A stretch of 39,035 nucleotides of DNA from Pyrinomonadaceae bacterium (GTDB taxonomy: Bacteria; Acidobacteriota; Blastocatellia; Pyrinomonadales; Pyrinomonadaceae), in contig JAIBCA010000126.1 of assembly GCA_019694345.1 (NCBI GenBank), forward strand, positions 1-39,035. Reading direction: 5' to 3'. Every line of letters starts with the position of its first letter. Position 1 is the stretch's first letter. The translations under genes were made by a program, and so were the position numbers. Positions 6,961 through 15,503 of this stretch are shown piece after piece. Below the pieces are notes generated by a model. The model saw only the letters and a program-made list of their open reading frames with translations. It made no database searches and was not told the origin of the DNA.

Positions 6961-7134
6961 AATTGCCCTCGGTCAGTGATATCAAAAGAAGCCTCGATTC
7001 GACAATCTCCGCATAAAAACGGTGCAACGAAGTGTCGGTTTCTGATGCTTAATTATCGCAAGAGATACTTCTGTTCCAATAAACAACCCGCTCTTTGCCA
7101 AATCCAAAAACCGCCTTTTGATGAGCGCGACACT

Positions 7135-7183
7135 AAAGGGTGCATCGCAAGAGAAGGACTACCCCTCTAGAATGCACCCTTTT
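7135..7183 (-). terminator. Long inverted repeat, probable terminator
   Basis: Perfect 11-bp arms AAAGGGTGCAT (7135-7145) and ATGCACCCTTT (7172-7182) enclose a 26-nt spacer that can partly pair with itself. It begins 25 bp beyond the stop of the minus-strand secreted protein gene. T-rich flanks exist on both sides, so it may act in both directions. Confidence 0.5.
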
Positions 7184-7207
7184 CGCAACAGTTGCAAATG
7201 GCGTGCC

Positions 7208-7810
7208 TTACAGGTTCTTGCGGCCGCGGACGACAACGCCCATTAGTTTCGAGGGAAACGTTGCAAAATCTTCGACCTCGACAACGTCTTGACCGGTCTT
7301 CTTATCGGTCTTTACGCGAAGCCTAGCGGCTGCTATGTAGGTTCCGTCTCCCTTTCCGGTCACTGGGTCCACCATCAGTTCGATATAACCGAAGGGATAA
7401 TCGACCGACCGGTAACCGCCGCGAAGTTCGGCAACGCCAAGCCATCGCTCGAAGATCACCCGGATACGCTGTTTGTTACCCACATGACTGACGTGGACTC
7501 CGTTTACAGTTCGTCCGAGTCTTCCACCGATCGCAAAATTGCCGAGATCGTTCGATCGGATGGCCTTTAAGAGATCATCTTGACCGTTGTCACCGAGTAT
7601 TCCGAATAGCCGTTTGGCTTCGTCATCGGACGTCGTTCCGGAAAGGTTCAAGGTAAAAGTGTTGGTCGTGGTTCTTGTGTTAAACCCGGTCCCGTAGCTG
7701 ATCACGGTGCCAGTGAACGTCGTATTTTGGACACCCTGCGCGGAAACCGCCGCTACACTCAACACCAACACGGCAAAAATAGATAAGACAGTTGTTTGTA
7801 GCTTTCTCAT
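7208..7810 (-). CDS. Secreted hypothetical protein
   Basis: 200 residues from the ATG at 7810, chosen because the N-terminus is then a clean signal peptide ending VSAQ and a GGAGG lies upstream (about 11-nt spacing). The longer open frame to 7945 overlaps the divergent gene's start. The mature region is Thr/Asn-rich at first (TGTVISYGTGFNTRTTTNTF), then mixed, ending in a basic KLMGVVVRGRKNL. No catalytic motif is visible. Likely periplasmic or extracellular; function unknown. Confidence 0.75.
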   Translation of the reverse strand: MRKLQTTVLSIFAVLVLSVAAVSAQGVQNTTFTGTVISYGTGFNTRTTTNTFTLNLSGTTSDDEAKRLFGILGDNGQDDLLKAIRSNDLGNFAIGGRLGRTVNGVHVSHVGNKQRIRVIFERWLGVAELRGGYRSVDYPFGYIELMVDPVTGKGDGTYIAAARLRVKTDKKTGQDVVEVEDFATFPSKLMGVVVRGRKNL

Positions 7811-7944
7811 GACTAAAAAGACCTCCGTTCTTTTAGATGCGGCCAACATAAATTGGTTCACCGCAAACTCAACTACTTTCGGCAGCCGACGCGCAAACTT
7901 TGCTCGTGTTGCTTGCGGTGTATCTGGGCGGTTAGAATGTTGCA

Positions 7945-8385
7945 ATGACTGAAATAGAACTAATGACCGAAGCTGATATTCATGCGTTCGGAGTTGAAAT
8001 AGTTTACAAACAACTCCAGGAAGCTGAATGGATCGTCGAATCGGCTGACGTATTTGCTGACCCTCTTACCGAACCGCAGATCGTGGCACATAAGGACGGA
8101 GAGATCGGATTCTTTGTCGTACGTACCGCGATGTACCCTGATCGCGGCCGCATCGAAGGCGAAGAAGTTTTTCAGACACAGGTGCGTCATGCCGGAGCAC
8201 ATGGGGCCGCATGTTATTTTGCAAGCGTCAGCATTGCCAATTCCGAGGGCAAAACCGAAGCCGAAATGTCGATTCCCGTAAAGGGCGTAGCGTATCATGT
8301 TGCCTTTGACGGGCTGGTAAAAATGGCTTTGCCGGAAACGGCACCGGGCGATGGCCCGATCAATGAGAGTCCATTGGTAAACTGA
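7945..8385 (+). CDS. Hypothetical protein with a restriction-nuclease-like fold pattern
   Basis: 146 residues, no signal peptide or membrane segment. After an N-terminal helix, residues about 45-70 read PLTEPQIVAHKDGEIGFFVVRT, resembling the beta-hairpin core of PD-(D/E)xK proteins, but with Gln and V-V-R where the catalytic Asp and ExK would be. If the fold is right the protein is catalytically dead. It starts 135 bp from the divergent secreted-protein start and is followed after 23 bp by the channel gene in the same direction. Family not recognised. Confidence 0.65.
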   Translation: MTEIELMTEADIHAFGVEIVYKQLQEAEWIVESADVFADPLTEPQIVAHKDGEIGFFVVRTAMYPDRGRIEGEEVFQTQVRHAGAHGAACYFASVSIANSEGKTEAEMSIPVKGVAYHVAFDGLVKMALPETAPGDGPINESPLVN

Positions 8386-8408
8386 ACAGGGCGAATTCCT
8401 CTCAATTT

Positions 8409-8987
8409 ATGAACAAGACCCGACTCGAAGCGTTCTCCGACGCGGTTATCGCGATCATAATGACGATCATGGTTCTGGAACTAAAAGTTCCGCACGGTAC
8501 CGATCTAGGATCTCTGCAGCCGTTGATCCCGATTTTTCTAAGTTACGTCCTCAGTTTTGTTTACCTCGGCATCTATTGGAACAATCATCACCACATGCTC
8601 CAGGCAACCCGTAAGGTCAACGGAAAGGTGCTTTGGGCAAATCTTAATCTGCTGTTCTGGCTCTCTCTGTTTCCATTTGCAACGGGCTGGATGGGTGAAA
8701 ATCACTTTGCCCCCATTCCGACAGCGGGCTACGGAGTTGTTCTGCTATTAGCTGCGACCGCGTACACGATCCTGCAAAACAGTCTCATGAAGCACGCCAA
8801 GGGCGAGAATGAACTGCTCGCATCTGCGATCGGCAGTGACGTTAAGGGCAAGATCTCGCTGATATGCTATTCACTTGCGATCCCGACGGCATTCATAAAT
8901 ACGTGGATCTCAAACTCACTTTACGTTTTCGTGGCGGCGATGTGGTTTATACCGGACCGACGCATCGAAAGAAAAGTTGGGGAATAG
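8409..8987 (+). CDS. TMEM175-family potassium channel (DUF1211)
   Basis: 192 residues, the usual size of bacterial single-repeat TMEM175 proteins. The signature RxxxFSDAVIAI occurs at the start (Arg5, FSD 9-11), in the first of six hydrophobic helices; this helix lines the pore in characterised members, which are tetrameric K+-selective channels of the inner membrane. The loop after helix 2 carries a His cluster (NNHHHM). The gene lies 23 bp after the hypothetical gene at 7945 and may be cotranscribed. No Shine-Dalgarno sequence is evident before the ATG. Confidence 0.9.
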   Translation: MNKTRLEAFSDAVIAIIMTIMVLELKVPHGTDLGSLQPLIPIFLSYVLSFVYLGIYWNNHHHMLQATRKVNGKVLWANLNLLFWLSLFPFATGWMGENHFAPIPTAGYGVVLLLAATAYTILQNSLMKHAKGENELLASAIGSDVKGKISLICYSLAIPTAFINTWISNSLYVFVAAMWFIPDRRIERKVGE

Positions 8988-8990
8988 AAA

Positions 8991-9020
8991 GCCCATCGAA
9001 TGCCATTGCCGACGGTGGGC
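8991..9020. terminator. Weak hairpin between convergent genes
   Basis: An 8-bp stem with one wobble (GCCCATCG / CGGTGGGC) and a 14-nt loop lies between the TMEM175 stop (8987) and the convergent GlsB-like stop (9045). It has little U-tract on either side. Confidence 0.3.
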
Positions 9021-9044
9021 CACAATACAAGCAGTTCGCTGTAA

Positions 9045-9299
9045 TCAAAATAGGAATCGCAAAAGTAAAAGAAGTCCGACCGCTCCAAGAATTGACATTA
9101 TCCATCCGGCTGCATAGTTTTCCTTTTTCCAGATCGCCCGTCCAACCATCGTCCCGATGAATGATCCGCCCATTCCGACCAAAGCGGTTATCAGCCAACC
9201 GAGCATGCCGCCGACGATCTCTTCTTTGCCGGGTATCAGTAGCCGAGCAATTACGCCGATCACCAAACCAACCATTAGCTGCCAAATCAGTGAAAACAT
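9045..9299 (-). CDS. GlsB/YeaQ/YmgE family stress-response membrane protein
   Basis: 84 residues with three hydrophobic segments and the typical family spacing: IGVIARLLIPGKEE at 14-27, GGMLGWLITALVGMGGSFIG at 30-49 and a final helix from about 65. The family (transglycosylase-associated proteins) consists of small inner-membrane proteins induced by stress; the molecular role is unclear. A good AAGGAG sequence sits 6 nt before the ATG. Confidence 0.9.
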   Translation of the reverse strand: MFSLIWQLMVGLVIGVIARLLIPGKEEIVGGMLGWLITALVGMGGSFIGTMVGRAIWKKENYAAGWIMSILGAVGLLLLLRFLF

Positions 9300-9412
9300 A
9301 TACTTCTCCTTCTTTGTGATATATCTTAGCTTAACTCAAGATCTGCCGGTCAAAGCCGGACAATGAACGATCATTTCATATAACGAGTCTACGCTCTCCG
9401 CTGCTCAAATGT

Positions 9413-10213
9413 TCATTTTAACGGATTCTTGACGGGCTGCGGCAAAAACCGAATATTTGAGAATTCAACTGCGATCTCGGTCGCCGTATTGCACCCGATG
9501 ACGCCGGCGAGGACCGTTTCCGGAAATGTGGAAATATACTCCTCCACCTCGCGCCATTCAGCATTCTCGTTTTGCCGCCAGTACGCCGTGAATACGTTGC
9601 CACGACGAGATATTCTGAGTTCGACCGACTTCGCCGTTGTTGGCACCTCGCCTGGCGTGGTTAGCGATTCGTACTGGTCTTGTTTTCGCACGTCGAGCCT
9701 GATACCGCTTCCGCCTTCGCGAAGTCCGCCGAACGATCTCTCCAGTCGAAGGTAATTGATCCGGTCAACATAAATTAGCAATCCTGCTCCCTGGTAGTCC
9801 TCGACCGGGTCGAAATTGACCCGAGCCTCGATCTGAAAATCCCCGTTGACCGCTTTGACCAGCCTCGGAGCGGTCCGATTCTCACCGTACAGGTCCTTGG
9901 AGGTCGGGATCCGCATTGCAAACTTACCCTGCTTGAATTCAAACGGCGTCGGATTATTCTGCCCGTCAGGATCGACCCAAAGCCAACCGTCCTCGAATCG
10001 CTTATCGACCGCTGTTACGGTTTCGGGCCGAACGATATTCTGTCCTTCTGGCATCGTTTCCACAGCTGCGGGCGTTATTGCGGAGGCGGCGCTTTGTGAA
10101 TTTGCCGCTGGAACCGTGGACACTTTAGGCTCGGACGCTTTATTGAGCGGGGGCGGACCGCTGCACCCCACTAGAAATGCTGTTGATACTATCAGCAAAC
10201 AAAAATCCTTCAT
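9413..10213 (-). CDS. Lipoprotein with a DUF1349-like lectin fold
   Basis: 266 residues from the ATG at 10213. The N-terminus is a lipoprotein signal with lipobox FLVGC, then a Pro/Ser/Ala-rich linker (about 20-75). The C-terminal 180 residues match the DUF1349 pattern (concanavalin-like beta-sandwich): DFQIEARVNFDP, QGAGLLIYVDRINYLRLER, VELRISRRGNVFTAYW and a final VEFSNIRFLP. Such domains bind or process carbohydrates in some relatives, but activity here is not established. It starts 4 nt after the CYTH gene stop, as the last gene of a four-gene unit with an ABC exporter, and would be anchored at the cell surface or facing the periplasm. Confidence 0.78.
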   Translation of the reverse strand: MKDFCLLIVSTAFLVGCSGPPPLNKASEPKVSTVPAANSQSAASAITPAAVETMPEGQNIVRPETVTAVDKRFEDGWLWVDPDGQNNPTPFEFKQGKFAMRIPTSKDLYGENRTAPRLVKAVNGDFQIEARVNFDPVEDYQGAGLLIYVDRINYLRLERSFGGLREGGSGIRLDVRKQDQYESLTTPGEVPTTAKSVELRISRRGNVFTAYWRQNENAEWREVEEYISTFPETVLAGVIGCNTATEIAVEFSNIRFLPQPVKNPLK

Positions 10214-10217
10214 AAAC

Positions 10218-10769
10218 TCAATCGCTCGCGACAAATCGAGATTCGATCACACCGCCCGCCAAATTGCCGAATGTCGCGGTCAGACGCGGATAAGTTTCAT
10301 TCTCGACCTCGAAATTCTCCATTCCCAATCTCATTTCGGCTTCCTCGATTGCTAATATCGACCCTTCGATCTCGATGTAGAGCCCAAACGGGAGTTCGTC
10401 GATCACGACCTCGACCTCGCCGTACTTCCATGTTTGTCGCCGTTTCTCGTAAATTAATCGAGGTACGAGTCCAAGGCCAACCAATATCGAAGCAACCTCA
10501 TCGGGATCGGAAATTGCCGACTCGTACTCGATCTGCTTTTTTACAGCATGATCATTTTCGATTCTCCGCTTGTACGTGAGCACACTGCCGTCTGATGTTT
10601 TTCTGATGCGTATGATCGCCGCTGAACCATCAAGTGTCGGCCCGCCGTAAATGACGTTTACTTCGTCGACATTTCCAACAAGAACTGCTCCGTCTTCCTT
10701 CAACGCGACGATGACAGCTGCGGTCTGCTCGGCATTGACGCAATATTTTTTTTCGATCTCAATTGACAT
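10218..10769 (-). CDS. CYTH-domain phosphohydrolase/cyclase (CyaB or ThTPase-like)
   Basis: 183 residues covering one CYTH beta-barrel tunnel. The ExExK metal/triphosphate motif is at the N-terminus (Glu4, Glu6, Lys8 in MSIEIEKKY). Further charged strands fit the family: IIRIRKT, VLTYKRR, EKRRQTW and EVVIDELPFGLYIEIEG. CYTH enzymes act on triphosphate-containing substrates (class IV adenylate cyclase, thiamine triphosphatase, inorganic triphosphatase); the choice cannot be made from sequence. The gene begins 6 nt after the ABC permease stop. Confidence 0.88.
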   Translation of the reverse strand: MSIEIEKKYCVNAEQTAAVIVALKEDGAVLVGNVDEVNVIYGGPTLDGSAAIIRIRKTSDGSVLTYKRRIENDHAVKKQIEYESAISDPDEVASILVGLGLVPRLIYEKRRQTWKYGEVEVVIDELPFGLYIEIEGSILAIEEAEMRLGMENFEVENETYPRLTATFGNLAGGVIESRFVASD

Positions 10770-10775
10770 CGCAGA

Positions 10776-12128
10776 TCAAACCTGTCGGATCCATTTCCAG
10801 ATCTCAGGCACCGTGGCACGTTTGCCGTACATCAACATCCCAACCCGATAAACCCGCGATGCCAGCCAGACCAGTGCTGCTATCGTCAAAATATTTATCC
10901 CGACCGACAAGGCTATCTGCCATAGCGGTGGTGTTTCTGCCAGAATGCGAACCGGCATGGTCATCGGTGCAAAGAACGGTGAGATCGACACCCAAAACGA
11001 AAGGCTCGAGTTCGGATCGCGGATCACGGCAAAACTGAAATAAAACCCGATCAGCATCAGCATCACCGGAGGAAAGGCGAACTGACCGCCCTCCTGCACC
11101 GTGGTCACGACGGATCCGATCAATGCAAAGATCGATGCGTAGGCAAAATAACCCAGCAGAAAAAAAAGCAGAAAGTAGCCGACCATTATCGGCGAAATAT
11201 GTGGCATACCGCCAAACAGACTGGTCACATCGGACTGGACAGCCAAAAATCCGATCAGTGCGGCTATCGATATCACCCAGATCGAAAGTTGTGTCAATCC
11301 GGCAAGACCGACACCCACTAGCTTTCCGAGCATCAATTCGTACGGTCTGGCAGAAGAGAATAGGATCTCAGCGATTCGGGTTTCCTTTTCTTCGACAACC
11401 GCACCCATTATCACCTGGCCGTAGATCGCAAGAGTGATATAGATCATAAGGCCGATAACGAAAGAAGCAGCAAGTAACATATCACTGTCCTTTTCGCGGC
11501 CTCTGTCATCAAGCGATTTTGAGTCGATGCTCACTCGCCGGCTCAGTTCCATTACGCTTTTTTCGTTTATATTAGCATCTGCCAGACGCTGCGATCGGAC
11601 CGCATCGTTGATAGCATCTCGCAGGATATTGCCGGCGACAAAATCACCGGCTTTTCGCGATCGAAACTCAAATTTGGCGTCATAATCGTCAATACTCTGA
11701 GGTGTGATCAAATAGGCATCGATCTTGTTCGCCGCGGCCATTTCATTCAGGTCCTGACGTATCTTTTCAGGCGTTCGTCCCGCAGGGTCATAGTCAATGA
11801 AGACGAAGGAGGCATCTCCCTGCATTGGTGACTGGTTTATCTGTCCCGGTTGGGTGGCCGGCATGTCCTTAACTGCATCCCTAACGGCCTGATCGGTACG
11901 GGCGGCGATCTTTTCCGGCGCGAGATTCTCGCGTATCCTCATCCCGATCTTGTTGGTCGGATCGACTATCACTATTCGGGTCGGCTCACCCTTGATCGAA
12001 AATATGAACGCCGGAACCAATGCAAAACAAGCCCCGATCACCGGAAAAAGAAGTGTTCCAAGCAAAAATGTCCATTTCAGGACGATCTTGCGATACTCAT
12101 GCTTTACGACAGCACGGAACTTTTTCAT
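10776..12128 (-). CDS. ABC-2 type exporter permease (NatB-like)
   Basis: 450 residues. One transmembrane helix lies near 20-40, a large extracytoplasmic domain of about 170 residues follows, and five to six helices fill the C-terminal half, the plan of NatB/ABC-2 type permeases. Its ATG overlaps the stop of the ATPase gene by four bases (ATGA), so the two are coupled and form the exporter. NatAB in Bacillus extrudes sodium; relatives have other substrates, and none can be assigned here. Confidence 0.88.
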   Translation of the reverse strand: MKKFRAVVKHEYRKIVLKWTFLLGTLLFPVIGACFALVPAFIFSIKGEPTRIVIVDPTNKIGMRIRENLAPEKIAARTDQAVRDAVKDMPATQPGQINQSPMQGDASFVFIDYDPAGRTPEKIRQDLNEMAAANKIDAYLITPQSIDDYDAKFEFRSRKAGDFVAGNILRDAINDAVRSQRLADANINEKSVMELSRRVSIDSKSLDDRGREKDSDMLLAASFVIGLMIYITLAIYGQVIMGAVVEEKETRIAEILFSSARPYELMLGKLVGVGLAGLTQLSIWVISIAALIGFLAVQSDVTSLFGGMPHISPIMVGYFLLFFLLGYFAYASIFALIGSVVTTVQEGGQFAFPPVMLMLIGFYFSFAVIRDPNSSLSFWVSISPFFAPMTMPVRILAETPPLWQIALSVGINILTIAALVWLASRVYRVGMLMYGKRATVPEIWKWIRQV

Positions 12129-13039
12129 TGCTCACCTCCAACCTGATCGATGAAAATGTCGTTCAAACTCGGTTCGACCTGTTCAAATTTCGTAATTTTG
12201 GCTCCTGATCCAACCAGCTTCTTTAGAATGTTTTGGGCATCGGCACCGTCGGCAATTTCGATCTCGGCTTCGTCAGCGTGATAGGCAACCGACTTGACCA
12301 ATGTCTTGTCTTCAAGCACTTCTTCGCCGCCGACTGCCCGAAGGGCGATCAGATTGCGTCCGAAGCTTTCCTTTACCTCCCGCAGACTTCCACCAATGAC
12401 CTTTTTGGACTTGTTAATAAGTATAATGTCATGACAAAGCCTCTCGGCTGTTTCCATCAGGTGGGTAGAGAAAATGACGGTCTTGTCTCGTTGCTTGAAT
12501 TCAGAAAGTACATCGATCATAAATTCGACGTTGACCGGGTCGAGACCTGAAAACGGCTCGTCCAAGATGAGCAGGTCAGGGTCATGCAGCACCGTTGAAA
12601 TAAACTGTATCTTTTGCTGCATACCCTTCGATAGATCCGTCGTCTTTTTTTCTTTCCACTCTGAAAGATTCATTCGCTCCAACCATCTGTCGATCCGCCG
12701 TTCCGCCTCCTTTCCGGTCAGGCCCTTCAAAGCCGCGAAATATCTCAGTTGGTCAGCCACCCTCAATTTCTTGTAAAGTCCGCGTTCTTCCGGCAAATAC
12801 CCGATGCGATCCTGCATCCTAGCCGACATGCGCTCGCCAAAAAAATCTATACGGCCTTCGTCTGGTGCCGTTATGCCGACTATCATCCGGATTGTGGTGG
12901 TTTTTCCGGCGCCATTCGGGCCGAGAAACCCGAAAACACGGCCAGCACGAACTTCCAGACAGAGGGCATCAACGGCCGTGAAGTCGCCGAATCTCTTTGT
13001 CACGTTGTCCACCCTAAGTGTCACGTCTTTGTCGCTCAT
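12125..13039 (-). CDS. ABC transporter ATP-binding protein (NatA-like)
   Basis: 304 residues. Walker A GPNGAGKT is at 40-47, the signature LSKGMQQK at 136-143, Walker B LLILDE at 156-161, and the switch histidine at 193 (STHLME). The extra C-terminal region of about 80 residues is of the DUF4162 type found in ABC-2 exporters. It is the first gene of the unit ATPase, permease, CYTH protein, DUF1349 lipoprotein. It is divergent from corA with 138 bp between start codons. Confidence 0.93.
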   Translation of the reverse strand: MSDKDVTLRVDNVTKRFGDFTAVDALCLEVRAGRVFGFLGPNGAGKTTTIRMIVGITAPDEGRIDFFGERMSARMQDRIGYLPEERGLYKKLRVADQLRYFAALKGLTGKEAERRIDRWLERMNLSEWKEKKTTDLSKGMQQKIQFISTVLHDPDLLILDEPFSGLDPVNVEFMIDVLSEFKQRDKTVIFSTHLMETAERLCHDIILINKSKKVIGGSLREVKESFGRNLIALRAVGGEEVLEDKTLVKSVAYHADEAEIEIADGADAQNILKKLVGSGAKITKFEQVEPSLNDIFIDQVGGEQ

Positions 13040-13136
13040 AAACTATTGAATCCAAGATACCATACGTTTAGATGTGACTTCAGCACCGCGTTACTGAAGA
13101 TATTGCACTGGGCACCGAGCGGCCGTCAGTCTCAAC

Positions 13137-13165
13137 TTGCCCGCATAACTTTATTTAGTCATAAT
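13137..13165 (+). promoter_or_regulatory. Sigma-70-type promoter for corA
   Basis: TTGCCC (13137-13142) and CATAAT (13160-13165) are 17 bp apart. Transcription would start near 13172, leaving only about six bases before the ATG at 13178. That is too short for a magnesium riboswitch leader. Confidence 0.5.
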
Positions 13166-13177
13166 TCTCGGGAATTT

Positions 13178-14233
13178 ATGGAGATCTTCGTTTACAGACA
13201 TGGCAGTCAGGCAGTCGAAGAGGGGTTTGGCCGTGACGACCTTCCTGAACTGCTCGCCGACGAGACCAATGTCATCTGGGTCGATCTCATGGGTGAAACT
13301 GAAGAAGGGGTGGCCGAGGCAAAAGACATTTTGTTGAATGTTTTCAATTTTCACCCGCTGACCGTAGAAGATTGCCTTGAAACTCGAAATCAGCCCAAGG
13401 TCGAAGGGTTTGAACGCTATTTATATTTTATTGTCCATGGCATTAAGCCCGGCCTTACCCATCCGGCCAACTTCGTTACGAAAGAACTCGATGGTTATTT
13501 GGGGAATAATTTCGTCGTAACCTTTCACGTCGAGCGGTTTCGCAGTATTAAGACGGCAAAACAACAGATCCGGAGCAGTCCGTTCGTATGCCAACGCGGA
13601 CCGGCTTACCTTCTACAGCGAATTCTCGACGAATTGGTCGATCTTTATATGCCGATCGTTGATGATTTTGATCTGGAGATAAACTCGCTGGAGGAGCGGG
13701 TACTTGAAATGCGCAAGGGTAATAATACTATCCTCGGCGACATCATGGACCTCCGACGAAGCGTTGCCCGTCTGAAGCGAATTTCATCGCGTCAGCTTGA
13801 GGTGCTATATCGAATGTCACACGGAGAATTTCCTCAAATCCCGACGATGGTCCTGCCATTTTTCCGTGACGTCCATGACCATCTGGTGCGTATTTCGGAT
13901 CTGGCAGAGGGATATCGCGACCTCGTCAGCAGCCTATTCGACATTCACTTTGCTGTCGTTGGCAATCGGACGAACGAAGTGATGAAGACTCTTGCCGTAA
14001 TGTCGTCGATCATACTACCCTTGAGCCTGATAGCCGGAATTTATGGAATGAATTTCGAGAATATGCCCGAGTTGAAAACGAAAACGGGCTATTTTGTCAC
14101 ACTGGCGGCAATGGGGGTTATCACCGTTCTTTTACTTGGGTATTTCTGGCGATTGGGATGGATCTTTCAGAAGGAAGACCCCATCGGAAACAACCTCGCA
14201 AATCACGACGAGAGTGACCATTACGATAATTGA
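13178..14233 (+). CDS. corA: CorA-family magnesium/cobalt transporter
   Basis: 351 residues from the ATG at 13178; the frame is open much further upstream but that part is antisense to the ABC ATPase gene. A long cytoplasmic N-terminal domain ends in a helical stalk. Two transmembrane helices lie close to the C-terminus, with the universal GMN signature (YGMNF, GMN at 290-292) at the end of the first. CorA works as a homopentamer gated by Mg2+. The C-terminal tail is unusually acidic (NHDESDHYDN) for a protein whose tail is normally basic. The 3' end overlaps the convergent DUF1835 gene by 13 bp. Confidence 0.93.
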   Translation: MEIFVYRHGSQAVEEGFGRDDLPELLADETNVIWVDLMGETEEGVAEAKDILLNVFNFHPLTVEDCLETRNQPKVEGFERYLYFIVHGIKPGLTHPANFVTKELDGYLGNNFVVTFHVERFRSIKTAKQQIRSSPFVCQRGPAYLLQRILDELVDLYMPIVDDFDLEINSLEERVLEMRKGNNTILGDIMDLRRSVARLKRISSRQLEVLYRMSHGEFPQIPTMVLPFFRDVHDHLVRISDLAEGYRDLVSSLFDIHFAVVGNRTNEVMKTLAVMSSIILPLSLIAGIYGMNFENMPELKTKTGYFVTLAAMGVITVLLLGYFWRLGWIFQKEDPIGNNLANHDESDHYDN

Positions 14234-14946
14234 TCTAGGATCGCCGCGACCTGAGTGTCGCCAAATCCGTAAACTCCCGCTCTCTCAGTGAACTGCACAA
14301 ATATTTCGGCAAAGTCCTTTACCCCGCTACCTCGAATTTCGCGCAATATCTCGGCCGGCCTCACACTCTTTTCGATCTCGGCTTCGACAACTTCAGAAAG
14401 TTGTGGAAAACAAGGCGATTCGATCTTGCTAAGTTCTCGCAGCCGGTTGTAATCCCCGGCTGAGTAAGCTATCCAAAGGTCGATGCCCAGCTTGCGGTCA
14501 TCGGCTGAGAGCCGCTTGCGATCGCGGTAACAGGACTTGAGAGCCTTTGCGTCCAATCCGCCAAATCCATTCCATATCTCATGCGGCAGGCGGACGCTCG
14601 GTTCGACTCGATAGACCTCAAATTCGGCTCCGGCAAGCAAATAAAGGCAAAACCAGTAGTTCGCCTGACAAAATAACTCGTACTCGAACCACAGGTGCAC
14701 TTCGGTTCCGGTCGGCAGATCGATCAGCCGCAACAACTCGTCAGCGACCTTTTCATGATATTCGATCTCATCAGTACCGTACGCGACCAACAGAAAATTC
14801 GCCCGCCGATCAAAGAGTTCATTCACGGTATCGCCTGAAACGTCGCCTACGACCATACATTCGCGGCAAACGATAACGTCACCGGAGATCTTGGTCTTAC
14901 GAAACTCGTCGACTAGTGAATCGCCGGGTAAAACATGGTAGATCAT
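14221..14946 (-). CDS. DUF1835 domain-containing protein
   Basis: 241 residues from the ATG at 14946, which overlaps the pgpA stop (ATGA). The N-terminal third matches the DUF1835 pattern (IYHVLPGDSLVDEF, a central ISGDVIVCRECMVVGDV), and the C-terminal region is helical and charged, ending GFGDTQVAAIL. The function of the family is not established. Its place as last gene of the rimP-nusA-infB-type operon suggests constitutive expression. The stop codon is 13 bp inside the 3' end of the convergent corA gene. Confidence 0.75.
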   Translation of the reverse strand: MIYHVLPGDSLVDEFRKTKISGDVIVCRECMVVGDVSGDTVNELFDRRANFLLVAYGTDEIEYHEKVADELLRLIDLPTGTEVHLWFEYELFCQANYWFCLYLLAGAEFEVYRVEPSVRLPHEIWNGFGGLDAKALKSCYRDRKRLSADDRKLGIDLWIAYSAGDYNRLRELSKIESPCFPQLSEVVEAEIEKSVRPAEILREIRGSGVKDFAEIFVQFTERAGVYGFGDTQVAAILDQLS

Positions 14947-15503
14947 ATCAACACCCAAATCGCATAGCCGAACGCGAGGCACATGCCCGAATAAACACCT
15001 GCCACAATGTCGTCCGCACAAACACCGACACCGCCGGGCAAATGCTGCAAGCTGTCAATCGGATAAGGTTTCCAGATATCAAACAGTCGGAAGAGTAGAA
15101 AACCCGCGAGCACGAATGGCCAAGCGACACCGAGCGGAACAAAAAGCAGCGTTACTATTTGTCCCATCACTTCATCGATCACCGCTTCGGGTGGATCGAG
15201 GTCACCGAGCAGCGGGATCGCTCTTCCGGATGCCCAAATACCGGCAAGGATCAGGATCGCCAGCAATGCTGAATTCGCGGCCCAAACGACCGCAGTAACC
15301 TGATCGTCGGTAAACCCGGCCGTAATCGCACGCAATCCGGCCATGCCGTCTAACCAAACGATGCCAAAGTAGATGACCACGCCGACCAGTGATCCGAAGG
15401 TGCCCGGCATCAACGGCAAGTAACCGACTCCGCAGGTCGTCAGGCCTAGTGCGATCAGATCGGCAATACCGTCGGGTTTACGTTTTTCTACTGGAGATCT
15501 CAT
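14943..15503 (-). CDS. pgpA: Phosphatidylglycerophosphatase A
   Basis: 186 residues from the ATG at 15503 (a TTG one codon earlier is less likely). The motifs of the PgpA family are all visible: LPLMPGTFGS near 30, DPPEAVIDEVMGQ near 103-115, RLFDIWKPYPI near 138-148 and DDIVAG near 164-169. It is a four-helix inner-membrane enzyme that dephosphorylates phosphatidylglycerol phosphate to phosphatidylglycerol. The start overlaps the cobO stop by one base (TGATG) and its own stop overlaps the DUF1835 start, indicating strict coupling. Confidence 0.92.
   Translation of the reverse strand: MRSPVEKRKPDGIADLIALGLTTCGVGYLPLMPGTFGSLVGVVIYFGIVWLDGMAGLRAITAGFTDDQVTAVVWAANSALLAILILAGIWASGRAIPLLGDLDPPEAVIDEVMGQIVTLLFVPLGVAWPFVLAGFLLFRLFDIWKPYPIDSLQHLPGGVGVCADDIVAGVYSGMCLAFGYAIWVLI

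Noticed and set aside
6830..6979. 50-codon plus-strand frame rich in Ala, Pro and Thr
   Set aside because: No Shine-Dalgarno sequence and no motif; the opposite strand in this region gives a more protein-like sequence leading into infA.
12749..13177. 143-codon upstream extension of corA
   Set aside because: The extension is antisense to the ABC ATPase gene and unlike any CorA N-terminus; the start at 13178 has a promoter just before it and gives the normal length.
13040..13177. Possible magnesium riboswitch before corA
   Set aside because: The intergenic region holds the divergent promoters, and the predicted leader is only about six bases; no extended conserved RNA structure was seen.
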